From Plectrocnemia conspersa (taxonomy: Eukaryota > Arthropoda > Insecta > Trichoptera > Polycentropodidae), in assembly GCA_009617715.1 (NCBI GenBank), contig VTFK01000282.1, forward strand, positions 308,310 through 372,309: a DNA stretch of 64,000 bases, written 5' to 3'. Within the stretch, counting starts at the first letter, position 1; every line of letters begins with the position of its first letter. Shown here piece by piece: positions 13,011 to 23,705 of this stretch. A model generated the notes under the pieces. That model was not told where the DNA came from. It did not search any database and saw nothing but the letters and a program-made list of their open reading frames with translations. Both the position numbers and the translations under genes were made by a program.

Positions 13011-14580
13011 TTTTGCTTTTCTTCCACTTAAATTTTAAAGGGTCTTTAATTAAATTATACACTTGTAAAACAGTTATATTTATAATACATAATAGTATGT
13101 TTGTAAAATTATTTTAAAAAAAAGAAAATGAACCTTTTACAAAAAAAAAGTAAAATTTTAATGACAAATTTACAAGAGGCATTAATAATAATTTACACCT
13201 ACTAAAAAACGCGTATTTTTTAAAATAAGAATAATTTAACTATAAAATAGAAAAAAAAATATGTGTCCAAGCTCGATTTTTTAAGTTTTTCTCATGACTT
13301 TTATTTAAAAAAGTGAATTTCTAAGACAAGCATTTCTGAACCCCGCAATTATAACATAATATTTTTTTAATCTGATGTGCTCTAATGATCAAAGCAAATG
13401 CCAATAAAGCCGAGTTCTAGACTTAACAGGCAAGAATGAGCTGCTGGACGCAAACCAGAAGTGTTTAATTACGACTGTTTGATTGTATAATATAAAAATT
13501 AAAAATTTGGGTCCAAAATGGGGATATTTGTATACAATATATATCAAAATTTTCGGATAAGAAAAATAAAGAAGGTTTACAAAAAAACATTTTTTATACC
13601 ATTACCCTTAGTATATTTATGTAACTCAAAAATACAACATAAACTTTTTACTTAATATACATAATAAATATAAGATTAAAAAAAAAATTGCGTTACAACT
13701 ATATGTAAAGTGTGGACTATTTTATGGAATTAAATCTGCAATTTACAAGACTCTTAAATATTTTTTGTAAAAATTATGGCCTTAGAAATAATACATCAAA
13801 TAAAATAATTTTTAAATATACTTAAAATAAAGTTTTTAAGTACACGAATAAGATCTGTTAGTTTGATGTTTAACTAAGTACATTACATATTTATCTCGAC
13901 GGTTCAACTATTTTAAGTCACATATAAGATAGGGTAGAGGTATGCCATAATCCATTATAATAAGGGCATCTTAATCTTTAAAGCAGCACTTAAGCCAGAA
14001 CGGTTCACTTTTATTCGCCCTCAAAACAGTGTAAGTCTTTTAAAACGATTTTAAACGAGTCTTTTCTTATACCATTATAATATTTAAGCAAAATATCATT
14101 ATTGTTGTTTTGCATTATTGCTATTGATTAATTATAAATCTATACATACGCCTAACATACAAATAAACAATAAATAAAACGAAATAATAAAGTGTAATGT
14201 CAATTATACAAGCCATAAAATGTACAACAGACTTTGGAAAATTTAAAACAATGCATTTTTAAAAGTGTTTAGAAAAATTAAAACGTTTAGCGTGAGAGGC
14301 AACATCTCTTACATATTAATTCATAAAAACGGCAGAATTTGCTGGTTAACACTGTTTAAAAGTACCTACGATGAAATAAGTGGTTAGCGATCGGTGCAGA
14401 CCGTACGTGACAATAGACAGATGCATCACAATAGCCATTTAGAACTATATCATTTAAATATTTTGCGAGGTGAATAATTAAAATCATTCGGAATAAAACA
14501 ATAAAAAAACTTATTCATTGCTTTTTTAAACGTAAATAAAAATATAAAGTTAAATATTTGGATATGTTAAATACATTTTT
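13010..14580. other. AT-rich sequence with one weak exon candidate
   Basis: Mostly background. On the plus strand a possible acceptor (cttaatctttaaag, ending about 13983) is followed by about 47 nt open in one frame and by GT/GTAAGTC at about 14031. The acceptor tract is poor, so this is only noted. A candidate at this level occurs by chance in AT-rich DNA. Confidence 0.3.
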
Positions 14581-14589
14581 TAACTTGAC

Positions 14590-14760
14590 TAAGGCTTAGA
14601 AAGGTCCTTAGATCGATATTTAAAAGAAAGAAAGTCGCGTTTTGATATATAAACAATTAATCAGACCAATATTAGCATTTTTTTTCTAAATTGAAAGTTA
14701 CAGAAAATAAAGCTACAAAATAAATATATAATATACATACTATATATTTATTGTAAGGCT
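14590..14760 (+). mobile_element. Decayed non-LTR RT C-terminal relic, copy A
   Basis: Shares gatatttaaaagaaag and caattaatcagacca with the C-terminal part of the reverse transcriptase at 21110-21180, where the same bases encode the FNRK and QLIRP positions. Stops and frameshifts are everywhere. It lies directly before a second relic of the same segment in the same orientation. Confidence 0.6.
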
Positions 14761-14769
14761 TAATTTTAT

Positions 14770-15110
14770 ACAATTTCGGCCCTTATACCGATATTTAATA
14801 GAAAGAACTCGACTACGACGTTTTTATACAAAAACAATTAATCAGATCCATCTTAATATTTTTTTTAAATTGCAAATTATATAAAATAAGGCTTTAAAAT
14901 AAATATATAATATACCGTTTTATACTTATCTTAAAATACTTTAGATTAGCCTACAAACATTGTCATTATCATACAAGAAAATACTATAAAAATATTTTAC
15001 GAGACTATGATAGAAACAACGTTAAATTTAAATTTAGGCACATACTGCTTTAGAGGCTTAAGAAAATATATCAATGGTTCTAGATCTAAATCTTCCGCTA
15101 AATATACTTG
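14770..15110 (+). mobile_element. Decayed non-LTR RT C-terminal relic, copy B
   Basis: Repeats the order seen at 21110-21470 in the younger copy: gatatttaatagaaag, caattaatcagatcc, then taataccgttttatact (the NTPFYT position of the protein), then aaatactataaaaatattt, then ggcacatactgcttt. This is enough to assign it to the same family. It is non-functional. The close succession of copies A and B suggests a tandem duplication or repeated insertion. Confidence 0.65.
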
Positions 15111-15534
15111 AATTAGTATATATGAATATAATATTATTTTTTTCATTTTACTTTAATTATAAAAGGTTTTATTCCATAAAAAATTAGTTTACCCTCTTAA
15201 ATTTAAACCACTCTTGAATTCTTATTCTTAAAAAAAAATTAAAAAAGTAACATTTCAACTGCAATTCCGCTTTATATTTTAGATGCTCTTTGTGACTTAA
15301 CTTAATTAATTGAGTCATATTCGAATAGCAATGTTACTTGCTAATCTTGGGACATAAACTATTTATAAACATTGATTGTTACAATATTGAATTCGTTGTA
15401 TAGTACAAGTTACAACAACAACTAGCTTCCTCAGACCCATGGGAGAGTTTATGAAACATTAACGTTTTTACGTTACATCCTGTATATACAAACAACAACA
15501 AAAAGACTCCCGATATTTATGTTATTCCGCACCT

Positions 15535-15995
15535 TTACGACGTGCCCTCGGTTAATTAGGACGCCTCTCGCGGGGGCGGAAAGCGCTTATTAAAAATTTA
15601 AAAGCTACCTGCCGTGATTGTAATCTAGTCGTTGTAGAAGGGCCCCCGAAAGCAAAAGAGGGGGCCACTGTCTTTGGCACCGTAACACCATTGTCTGGGC
15701 CAGGAGTAGCCCGAAGTGGCCATTAGTGCTTCCTGGGCCCGCCAGGTGGCCGGTAGGGCCCTAATGGCCAACTGTCACGGCAGCGGCTCTTTGTGGTCAC
15801 TCCCCGGTGCCATAATGAAATTTTAAAGGGGCTCTGGCACGAAACGGCGAATAACTCCCGAGTATCACACGTCCACGACCCTCAAAAGGGTGACGCATAG
15901 TCAAAAAGAGCAAAGGCGAGAATTGGATTTTTAGGAATTTGTAGAAGAATGTGGGAAAATTCTTGGAACCTCGCTGTTGATAGCTCATGAGGGGT
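15535..15995. other. Strongly GC-rich island with nested hairpins
   Basis: The sharpest composition jump of the window. A 7-bp stem ggccccc/gggggcc sits at 15641-15666. A 10-bp inverted repeat tggccattag (15717-15726)/ctaatggcca (15761-15770) encloses a further cctgg-gcccg-ccagg hairpin. A 63-codon minus-strand frame (15797-15988) has no recognisable product. Alternatives are a structured RNA, a conserved regulatory element or a promoter-proximal island. The sequence alone does not decide. Confidence 0.45.
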
Positions 15996-16479
15996 ATAAA
16001 TCAAACAGATTAGGTGTAGATCACAAACACTTTAATTAAAAAAATATAATATATTATAAATATAAATATATACTATATATAACCTTTATATCAACATACA
16101 TTTAGTAAGTGGTTTTGAATTATATTAGTCATTATCGACTCTCTTTTTAAAATACGTTAAATATGGTGCACGTAAATCCAAAACAACTAGTATAAAATGA
16201 AATAATAAGAGCTGCATCGCGAGACTATTGATCTATTACACCACTAAAAGGCATTTTTGGAACTGGTTACGAGAAATGTCTGCAGCCATTCATTCCATTA
16301 CAAACGAAGAACAGAAGGTTTAAGTAAGTGGAACTCGAAAATTCAACTTGCAAAATAAATATAAAATGAGGATAAAATAGGTTCGGTAACACTGGTTTAT
16401 TTTTTATATTTTTATGTATATATTAAAGAAATCTAGTGCAAAAACTATATTTCATATTAAATTTTATTTAAACCTTTGC

Positions 16480-16840
16480 CGAGAATATTTCTTGCCATAT
16501 GACCTCCGACCTACCTGCTGACTCATCTCAGGCAAAACAAATGCCACAAGGACCCTCAAAAGTCCGCACACAAACGACAAGAAGTCTACACACTAAGCGC
16601 CCCTTTGAGATTACGTCTCGGACAAGAGCTTTCAAAAGCTCCGTGCAAAATATACGCATGACTACATCTCATCCGTATGCATGTGTACAGCTAGAAATTA
16701 CCATATTACTACCTGAATATGTGAGTAAGTTCTTGTACAGCATTAGCGATATATTGGCTTGTGTAATTGGCATGCGGAATAGTTCTAATTACAATACGAG
16801 ACATCCGACTGTCTTATCCGGTTTCATGTAATCACTTGAA
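16480..16840 (+). other. GC-richer island with 110-codon frame
   Basis: An ATG at 16499 opens 110 codons to 16831, Ser/Thr/Arg-rich in the first half. No signal peptide, domain or repeat is recognised. A GTGAGTAAG donor-like site occurs at about 16720. The codon composition is not clearly different from other islands. It could be a small real gene or exon, but equally a chance frame in conserved non-coding DNA. Confidence 0.25.
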
Positions 16841-17182
16841 CAATGGATACCTAATTGGAATTACTATGATTTCTGAGATCCCATTTGGGGTAGGAAAATA
16901 CAATTATCGCTATTAGTACTATATCGAAAATTAATGATGTTTACATAACCTATTGGATTCAATAAACTTAGAACTGATGCAATTGAAACAACACCCTCTG
17001 CTTCATCATAATAATGCATCAGTTCATACCACAGAACGTACAATATTTTTAGCGTATATTATGTTCTTTATCTAAATATATAAAGGACTATCGTTGAAAA
17101 ATTATTTCTCAATTGATTAATTAATTTCTCAATTCTCAATTGAATTTAAATAAACGTGTACTAAAAAATATATATTACATAC

Positions 17183-17246
17183 CCTTTGAAGTGTATCAAA
17201 AGTAAGTATATTACGTATAGCTGAATATGCAGAAGCTTACCTGAAA
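17183..17246 (-). promoter_or_regulatory. Candidate recursive splice site (ratchet point)
   Basis: On the minus strand, atattttttaatttcag (acceptor ending at 17241) is immediately followed by GTAAGC (17240-17235). An acceptor and a donor are thus joined with zero nucleotides between. A second donor, GG/GTATGT, lies 58 nt downstream (17182-17177), defining the kind of short exon used to recognise such sites. In insects, recursive sites subdivide very long introns. The alternative is an ordinary 58-nt exon (17183-17240). It is open in only one phase, the one that continues from the exon at 44111-44150. Reading it as a ratchet point is inference from the motif. Confidence 0.4.
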
Positions 17247-17589
17247 TTAAAAAATATATATTAACTGGTTTATTATTTTTAACAAGATGAAAAAATATAT
17301 ATTATCATGACAAGTACATTAAAAAAATAATCAAATAAAAATACATATTTAAATTTAATCTTATTTCTAAAAATAATTATAATAAAAAAACAGATTAGTT
17401 TCTAATAAATTGATTTATTAAATAGAACAATTTTATTATCCATAATAATACTTATAATTCTGACTATTTAGTCCGATTCTCGAATAAAACATTTCTTTTT
17501 ATTTTATTTCTGCGACGACAACTTGCATAAAACACATAAATTATCCTTATCTTTACGTAAAAAAATCTGATAACAAAATCCTTTGTATA

Positions 17590-17995
17590 CACGTTGAACA
17601 ACCAAAATACACCGATCCCGTATTAATTAAGCGGTCACGTTATATCAAACCAGTAAAACTACACAAACGTTAAGATTAAAACAATATACAACCCGTTCGT
17701 CTGTCGTTTCATGTTTGATTAACCAAAAATGAATTAAACCACAGCAAAAACCCCGTCCGATTGAGGTACACGATATTCAACACGACACTAGTGAAAATGA
17801 AATGTGAACAGCAAGAACGTAAAAAAAACGAAAAAAGGTCAATTTTCGTGAAAGCGTTCGAATAGTTTACATGCAAATTTGCATACACGTCACGTGAGCG
17901 TTTTAACGATTGGGCCGAAACGCAGTTAAATTTAACCGCGCTCCCGTTTTAATCTGACCGGCGGAGCTTACCCGAAAATAAATGTAAATAATTTA
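17590..17995. promoter_or_regulatory. GC-richer island with POU octamer palindrome and E-box
   Basis: ATGCAAATTTGCAT at 17871-17884 is two overlapping inverted ATGCAAAT octamers. CACGTG follows at 17891-17896. Sequence on both sides is GC-richer than background up to the cggcgga at about 17961. No coding frame persists. The dense motif arrangement suggests an enhancer, which is an inference. Confidence 0.35.
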
Positions 17996-18304
17996 TTAAT
18001 TATGATACGTAGTATGAAAGGCATTTCATATAAATATTTAATAACAATATATAACGCATTTAAATTTTCAATACAAAAATACGATAGTATGATTTTAAAA
18101 GACATGTTTCAGTTGTCAGGACCTCTCATAATTTAGTTATGCAAAACTGGTTCATAAGTTCATTTATCGATTGTAGCAATCATAAAAAAAATCAAATACT
18201 TGTTACTTAGTGTAACAACACAAATATTATGTGCTCTTTATTGAAATACTAAAAATAAAACATCATTTATGTACACATGTATTATTTGTGGGTTTGAATA
18301 CACA

Positions 18305-18570
18305 GAGCTTAGAAACTGCACGTCCTCGTCTGCGGTGAATATTCTTAAGTACACACAATGGGAATATTTATTTGGAGCACAGCAGTAGCTTTGATACAAG
18401 AGCTGTCTGAGACATCATAAACCTTTTTCCATGTCACGTATAAGCTCTATATGCTGATAGAGCAAATCTCTGTGTAAACTGAGAGAATAAAGCACTGGTC
18501 TGCGAATAAGTCCATGAAACCGCACCTGAGACTTTTTAAAAGAACATATTTTCATATGGGAAACTAAAAT
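18305..18570. other. Island of moderate GC, no coding frame
   Basis: Composition and word complexity are above background across about 260 bp (for example cgtcctcgtctgcggtg at 18321). No frame or repeat relationship was found. I interpret it as conserved non-coding DNA with low confidence. Confidence 0.25.
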
Positions 18571-19186
18571 CAAGTATTGATTTTGATGGAAAATAAAAGA
18601 AAATTCGCCTATCGTATCAAAAGTTTCTATCTAAGTATTATATGTATTCATGTATATGCACATTTCTCTATCAAGTCTTGATAAATATATGCTTTTTAAA
18701 AAGCACGTCATCTGCAATACACAGGTACATGTCATTCGTATTCTTTTTCAAATATTAACGTATGCAAACTAGTGGAAAAACATATCAAAGGGATCGCTCA
18801 TCGCAGAATACCATTGCTAAATAGCACAAAAGATACATTTATAAAATATTGACGTATATTAAAAGCATTCCATTATCAAAGTTTTTTATTATCCCAATGC
18901 TTCATAGTTCTAAATATTCCAAACATATCAAAATATGATGGATTGTTACGTATGACGTATCTGAAGCTAGTCTCAACATTATTTAATATAGAAGAAATAT
19001 AATAAGTCACTAACTATATTTATTAATAATATTTTAAGTCTTGGACAAATAATTTTGGTTTGTTTCATAATTTGTATTCACACAAATGCTAACTCACACA
19101 AAAGCAGTAAGCAATCGATATTTAAACTCTATACACAATTAAGCATACGTAGGCACGTTTTATGAAAACTGATGTCAAATTTGATA

Positions 19187-19430
19187 GTCTCTCACGAAAG
19201 CTCCCATTATTCGCCAATCTCAAGTAAATTTTCTTGCAGATGACGTCTACGCCGTCAACGAAAGCAAACCTACAATGGTTATGGCGATTTTCAAGAGCGT
19301 CGGCTCCTATCCTCGTTTAATTATCAAGATCCTGATAATGGATTGGAAGACGGTTCATTTTGGATTTGGCGCGATATCCGAATTAATTCTGTATTATAAT
19401 TGTTGTGTATTGTTGGGCGTTCGGTTGAAG
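19187..19430 (+). other. Open 80-codon frame or regulatory island
   Basis: A plus-strand frame is open between a stop just before 19187 and a TGA at about 19430. It includes the run DVYAVNESKPTMVMAIFKSV. A good-looking acceptor, aaattttcttgcag, ends at 19240 inside this frame. No donor follows, so a terminal exon would be the only fit. The same DNA carries a CRE-type TGACGTC (19242) and TAATTA sites, and the GC-rich stretch continues to 19510 beyond the stop. Exon and enhancer are both possible. Confidence 0.25.
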
Positions 19431-20339
19431 ATCTGACCCATTGTGAAATGGGCCCTTCGAATTTAGACCTGTGCACAATAATTCCTTAATGGCCTTTATA
19501 CAATAGCCAATTTAACGTCTTGGAGAGCATAATTTAAGCAAGAATACGTTTAATGTTTAATGAAAATTTAATTAAAACTTCTAATAAATAAAATTGACTG
19601 CTCTGCAATTTGTTTACTCTGTATGTTGAGTGCTTTACTTAACATCGTTGTAAATTAAAAATAAAAGTTTACTTATAATATTATTTTCAAACATTTTTAT
19701 ATGTCATATCTATAGCTTATAAAATATAATAAAATATTAAACAAATTCCTAGTATAATTAAATATGTATATCTGATGAAATGTGGATATTTGACGTCTTA
19801 ATATTCAAGTCTTAGGAACAAAGTAAATCAATAAGCGAAAGCTATCTGATTTTATAGAAAGGATTTTTAATAGCTAATATATAAATTTTCAATTTTATTT
19901 AAATTTTAAAATAATTTTTTTTTAGTAAATTTGTAAATATTACATCATGTTGTAATTTAAGCTCTATTTTTATACAAAAATAAGCTATCAATATACATTT
20001 GTACGTATATAAATTTTAAGAAATGCTTTCAAATACCAATACAAATTGATACTTTCGTATTCAGTTGTATCATTTATTTTTAGATACTGTGGATTAAATT
20101 TTTAATGATTATACAATAATTGACAATTTACATTATTTATTTTGCTCTTAATGTTCCTAACATATTTTTTTTTATTAAAATACATAAATATAAAATCAAT
20201 ACAATATTATTGTAGTTATGTATAAAATATATAGTGAATCATTATTTTTTAAGCATGTGTAAGTAGTAACGATCTAATCATTTTTAATGATACTTAAATG
20301 TTATAAAAATTGACTCTAGCAAAATAATGCTGTGGAAAT

Positions 20340-20535
20340 AAACTAAGCGGCACTTTGGTCCTGGCTGTCACTGACGTGACAGCGACGCGGGCAACATAGA
20401 CGACGACCGACGGGACCTCGTCCGCCGATCACTCGCATCATTATTTAGTCTAATGTAGCTAAATTTTTAACTTTTAATAAAAATAATACTTTAGCGCCTC
20501 AATCTGTGTATTGCCACCCATCACTATATGTCCGA
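20340..20535. repeat. Dispersed GC-rich repeat, copy 2
   Basis: Partner of 5427-5630, with the same ordered anchors and a 94-bp anchor spacing (93 in the other copy). It ends about 36 bp before a non-LTR insertion but lies outside that element's target duplication, so it was there first. Family unknown. Confidence 0.6.
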
Positions 20536-20573
20536 AAAAAGTTACACACCACTTAGGGTAACTAAACCTTAAA

Positions 20574-20584
20574 ACATTTAATTT
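20574..20584. repeat. Left target-site duplication of non-LTR element
   Basis: The word acatttaattt (20574-20584) recurs directly after the poly(A) tail (catttaattt at 21850-21859, preceded by A). The preceding A residues are ambiguous between duplication and tail. Confidence 0.8.
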
Positions 20585-21849
20585 GAATAATGTAATTATT
20601 CAAATTAAATACATTATTCACATGTTACGGTCTTACCTGAAGAATCGAAGCTATGTTGTTTCGCTAAATAATACATTTTCGACACCGCGTAAAATACCAG
20701 CTGGTGTTCCTCAAGGAAGTATACTTGGCCCGTTTCTCTTCATTCTATATACTAATGATATTCCAATGTTAAAAAATACTAAACTCTCAATGTACGCTGA
20801 CGACACTGCAATCCTTACTAGTTCTTATGGTCTTAAACCTATTGCAGTTAAACTTCAAAAATCCCTTGAAAACTTAAAAAAATATTTTATGAAATGGAGA
20901 ATTAAAATTAATCAAGACAAAACAGAAGCAATAATATTCACTAAACGTAGACAACCCTTGCCTGCACCCATTAAAAGTGAACAAGGGCATAACATTGAAT
21001 GGAGAGCGAGCGTTAAATATCTGGGTATACACCTGGACTCCAGACTAAAATTCAATAAACATATAACTGAACTCCGGTCGAAAGGGCTCGGCGCCATTGC
21101 GGCTCTAAAATCAATATTTAATAGAAAAGTATGCGCTTACAATAAAATAAAATTCTAGTCTATAGACAATTAATCAGACCTGTTTTTAACTTACGCTTGT
21201 TCAGTGTGGAAAAGTAATAGTAATTTTAATAAACTTCAAGTAATTCAAAATAAAGCCATAAAAATAATTTATAATACACCGTTTTATACTAACCTAAAAA
21301 AACTCCACACCAAACATTTAATTCCTACCATTTTTATTATCAAACCGAAAAATACTATAAAAAAAATCTTTTGAGACCACGCAAACCCACTAATTTCAAG
21401 AATCGGTGATTACGACAAAGCAAAACTTAAATTTAAATACAAACATAAAATGCCTAAGCACATATTGCTTTGATGCAGTTAAGCTCATCACAGTGTCATC
21501 AGTTTCAGGTCTACAGGGCTAGGTTTATTTACCTTTGTATGTGTTTTATTTTGTATATTATGTATTTTGTATAATTTGTTTTTCTCATCTGCTTCATTCT
21601 TTTCCAAAATTTTTTTTTTTTTTTTGGATTTTTTTTTTTTTAATTTGTAAAAGGTTTTATGTATTTTTCCTTTAATTTTGTATATTCTCGTATAATTTAT
21701 TATTCTTTTTATGTTATTGTATAACTTAACAATTTGTAAACAATGTAAATGGTTATGAACCAGTATTGTGCATTTAATATATCTGTATGCTATTTTACCT
21801 ATGTCTATTTAAGAAATAAACTTTTATAAAAAAAAAAAAAAAAAAAAAA
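20585..21849 (+). mobile_element. 5'-truncated non-LTR retrotransposon (jockey-like)
   Basis: The element has all the hallmarks of target-primed insertion: 5' truncation within the reverse transcriptase, a 3' UTR with AATAAA at 21815-21820, an A tract to 21849, and a flanking duplication of at least 10 bp. The 5' junction carries a small palindrome (atttgaataa/ttattcaaat, 20580-20605), a sign of untidy junction repair. It is the best preserved transposon of the window, but the RT is partial and frameshifted, so it cannot move on its own. Confidence 0.9.
20600..21410 (+). pseudogene. Reverse transcriptase fragment, palm to C-terminus
   Basis: The frame ending at 21158 contains the palm block GVPQGSILGP (20703-20732), the catalytic box YADD (20793-20804) with both aspartates present, and KYLGIHLDSRLKFNKHI further on. 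This order is typical of jockey/CR1-clade reverse transcriptases. After 21150 the reading continues only through two frameshifts: QLIRPVF, then YACSVWK, then QNKAIKIIYNTPFYT. Endonuclease, fingers and the start of the palm are absent. No host function is implied. Confidence 0.9.
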
Positions 21850-21899
21850 CATTTAATTTCACAAAAAATAAAATATCTGATTTATTTACATAGCTATAT

Positions 21900-22590
21900 T
21901 TTAATTTGTTATCGAGTATAGTTTTTTTATAACAAAAAAATGGATTTAAAGGCAAATAAAAGTACTCTAATATTAAACAACTATTGTATGCAAATAACCT
22001 ATATAATTTGTATCGCATTTATTTATTTATTAAATGGCAAATAAAAACACCTAATTGAATTTACCATAACAAAAAATATCAATGACAGTAAAATATTTTT
22101 TTTTTATAACAACGATTTAATTAAGTGGCAAATAAAAACAACTAATCCAGTAACGGACATTAAAGTTACTACAAATATTTTTATTTAGCTTACTTTTTTA
22201 TAACAACATTTTGCCTTAATGACAAATAAAAAAACTCAAGCCAGTCTCATAAATTCAATTATTTATAACGATTTAACTAAATGGCAAATAAAATTCCACA
22301 AACTATTCACAATAATTAAAATAAACGATTTGATATTAGGGCAAATAAAAACACTTAACTACTCAATGAAATTACATTAACTACATTTTACAAAAAACTA
22401 TGGTTAATAACATAAATATTTTTTATCGCGTATAGTTTTTTTGTTACGATTTGCTTAAATGGCAAATAAAAACACATAAAAAAAATTAATGATGGTTAAT
22501 AGCATGAATATTTTTAATCGCGTATAGTTTTATAAAACAACGTTTTTATTAAATGTAAATTAAAACATCTAAGCCAAAACTATGAAAAAT
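21900..22590. repeat. Degenerate ~90-bp minisatellite
   Basis: The core ggcaaataaaa recurs at 21951, 22036, 22127, 22221 (as gacaaataaa), 22283, 22340, 22461 and, decayed, 22555. Spacings are 85, 91, 94, 62, 57, 121 and 94 bp. Upstream of each core a variable tatagtttttttataacaacgatttaa-like block is conserved (best at 21915, 22100, 22430 and 22525). Downstream, acacctaa-like text follows. The array begins about 50 bp after the poly(A) tail of the non-LTR element. Confidence 0.8.
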
Positions 22591-22949
22591 AGTGCGCGAA
22601 TTTACATATTGTGACTCAAAATTGTAATCATAAAAAACTCAATTTAGCTGGAAAAATGCATATAAATAAGTGTTTTTGAGTATGCGTAATAACTATAATA
22701 CAAATCTAAGTTATGTTAGAAGAATTTTGTCAAAAAATAAAAGTAAAAAATATATGAATTTTAAAATTAAAACTGTGGGAACCACTAATTGAGTGACCCT
22801 GATGAATGAAAATCGCCTAGAATTTATTTTGTCCTGGAATTTTAAAAATATAATGATTCGAGTTCTAAATCCAGAATCTTTGTCGGAAAAACAATGAATA
22901 TAAAATATTCGGGACTATAAAACTTACATCATCGAGCAGCAGTCAATAT

Positions 22950-23042
22950 CAGGCGCGTATGGTGACATACTTTTCCTTTCGCTCGCTCTCGTGTTAAGTG
23001 TCGAGAGTGAGTGAATGATAAGCACCTCGCCGTACGCGCCTG
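22950..23042. other. 93-bp imperfect palindrome / RNA hairpin candidate
   Basis: Arms 22950-22991 and 23001-23042 pair almost end to end around a loop of about 9 nt, with one bulge. They start caggcgcgta and end tacgcgcctg. Several differences between the arms would be G-U pairs in RNA read from the plus strand, which favours a transcribed hairpin over a decaying DNA palindrome. It lies in a GC-richer stretch (22930-23180). A miniature transposon with long inverted repeats is the alternative. Confidence 0.55.
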
Positions 23043-23419
23043 GTCGATATACACTTAAGTCATGACTGTCAGCATCATAAGATTCACTATCGACCTCGAT
23101 GTTTTACCATTACATTCTTATTAGAATCCACTACTATTTGCCTCTCAGCCATTCACTGTGGAGGTGTTACCCTGCGCTTCTAAAGAAATATTCACCGTTT
23201 TATTTTTATTATATAATAATGCTCTTTTCTTATAATAAATACAAATAATATATTGCTTTTGAACACAGCAATAGTAGGAACACATTTAATAATGACTATA
23301 ATAATTATATTTATTTAAAAGATCTTTGAAATTCTGCTCAAAATTAAAAAAATCAGATACATAAGTAGCAAAATTATATAGTGAAGTTAGTGGTACTGTA
23401 AGTTAATAAAATTTATTCA

Positions 23420-23705
23420 TTTAACAATCCAGAACTGACGCCGATCCCCTAGAAATAAAAGTAGGAGGGGTGTCGCACGCAACGAAGAAAGAGATAAAGC
23501 ATGCTATTTTGTGTAACGGTACTTCGTCCAGACGACATGGGAACCTTATGAAGCTGACCGTCAGCAACGCTGATAAAGGATTATGGAGTAAGCATTCTTT
23601 ATTAGACATTCTGCGCTTAGTATCTGACATTTGACACACGGTAGTTCTCTCTAAATTATCATAACTGGCCGATCGGCGAGCAGATTATTACTTGCCGTTC
23701 GACTC
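23420..23705. other. GC-richer island, short minus frame not accepted
   Basis: A 72-codon minus-strand frame at 23421-23639 has no recognisable product. The composition is like the other islands. I infer conserved non-coding DNA. Confidence 0.3.
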
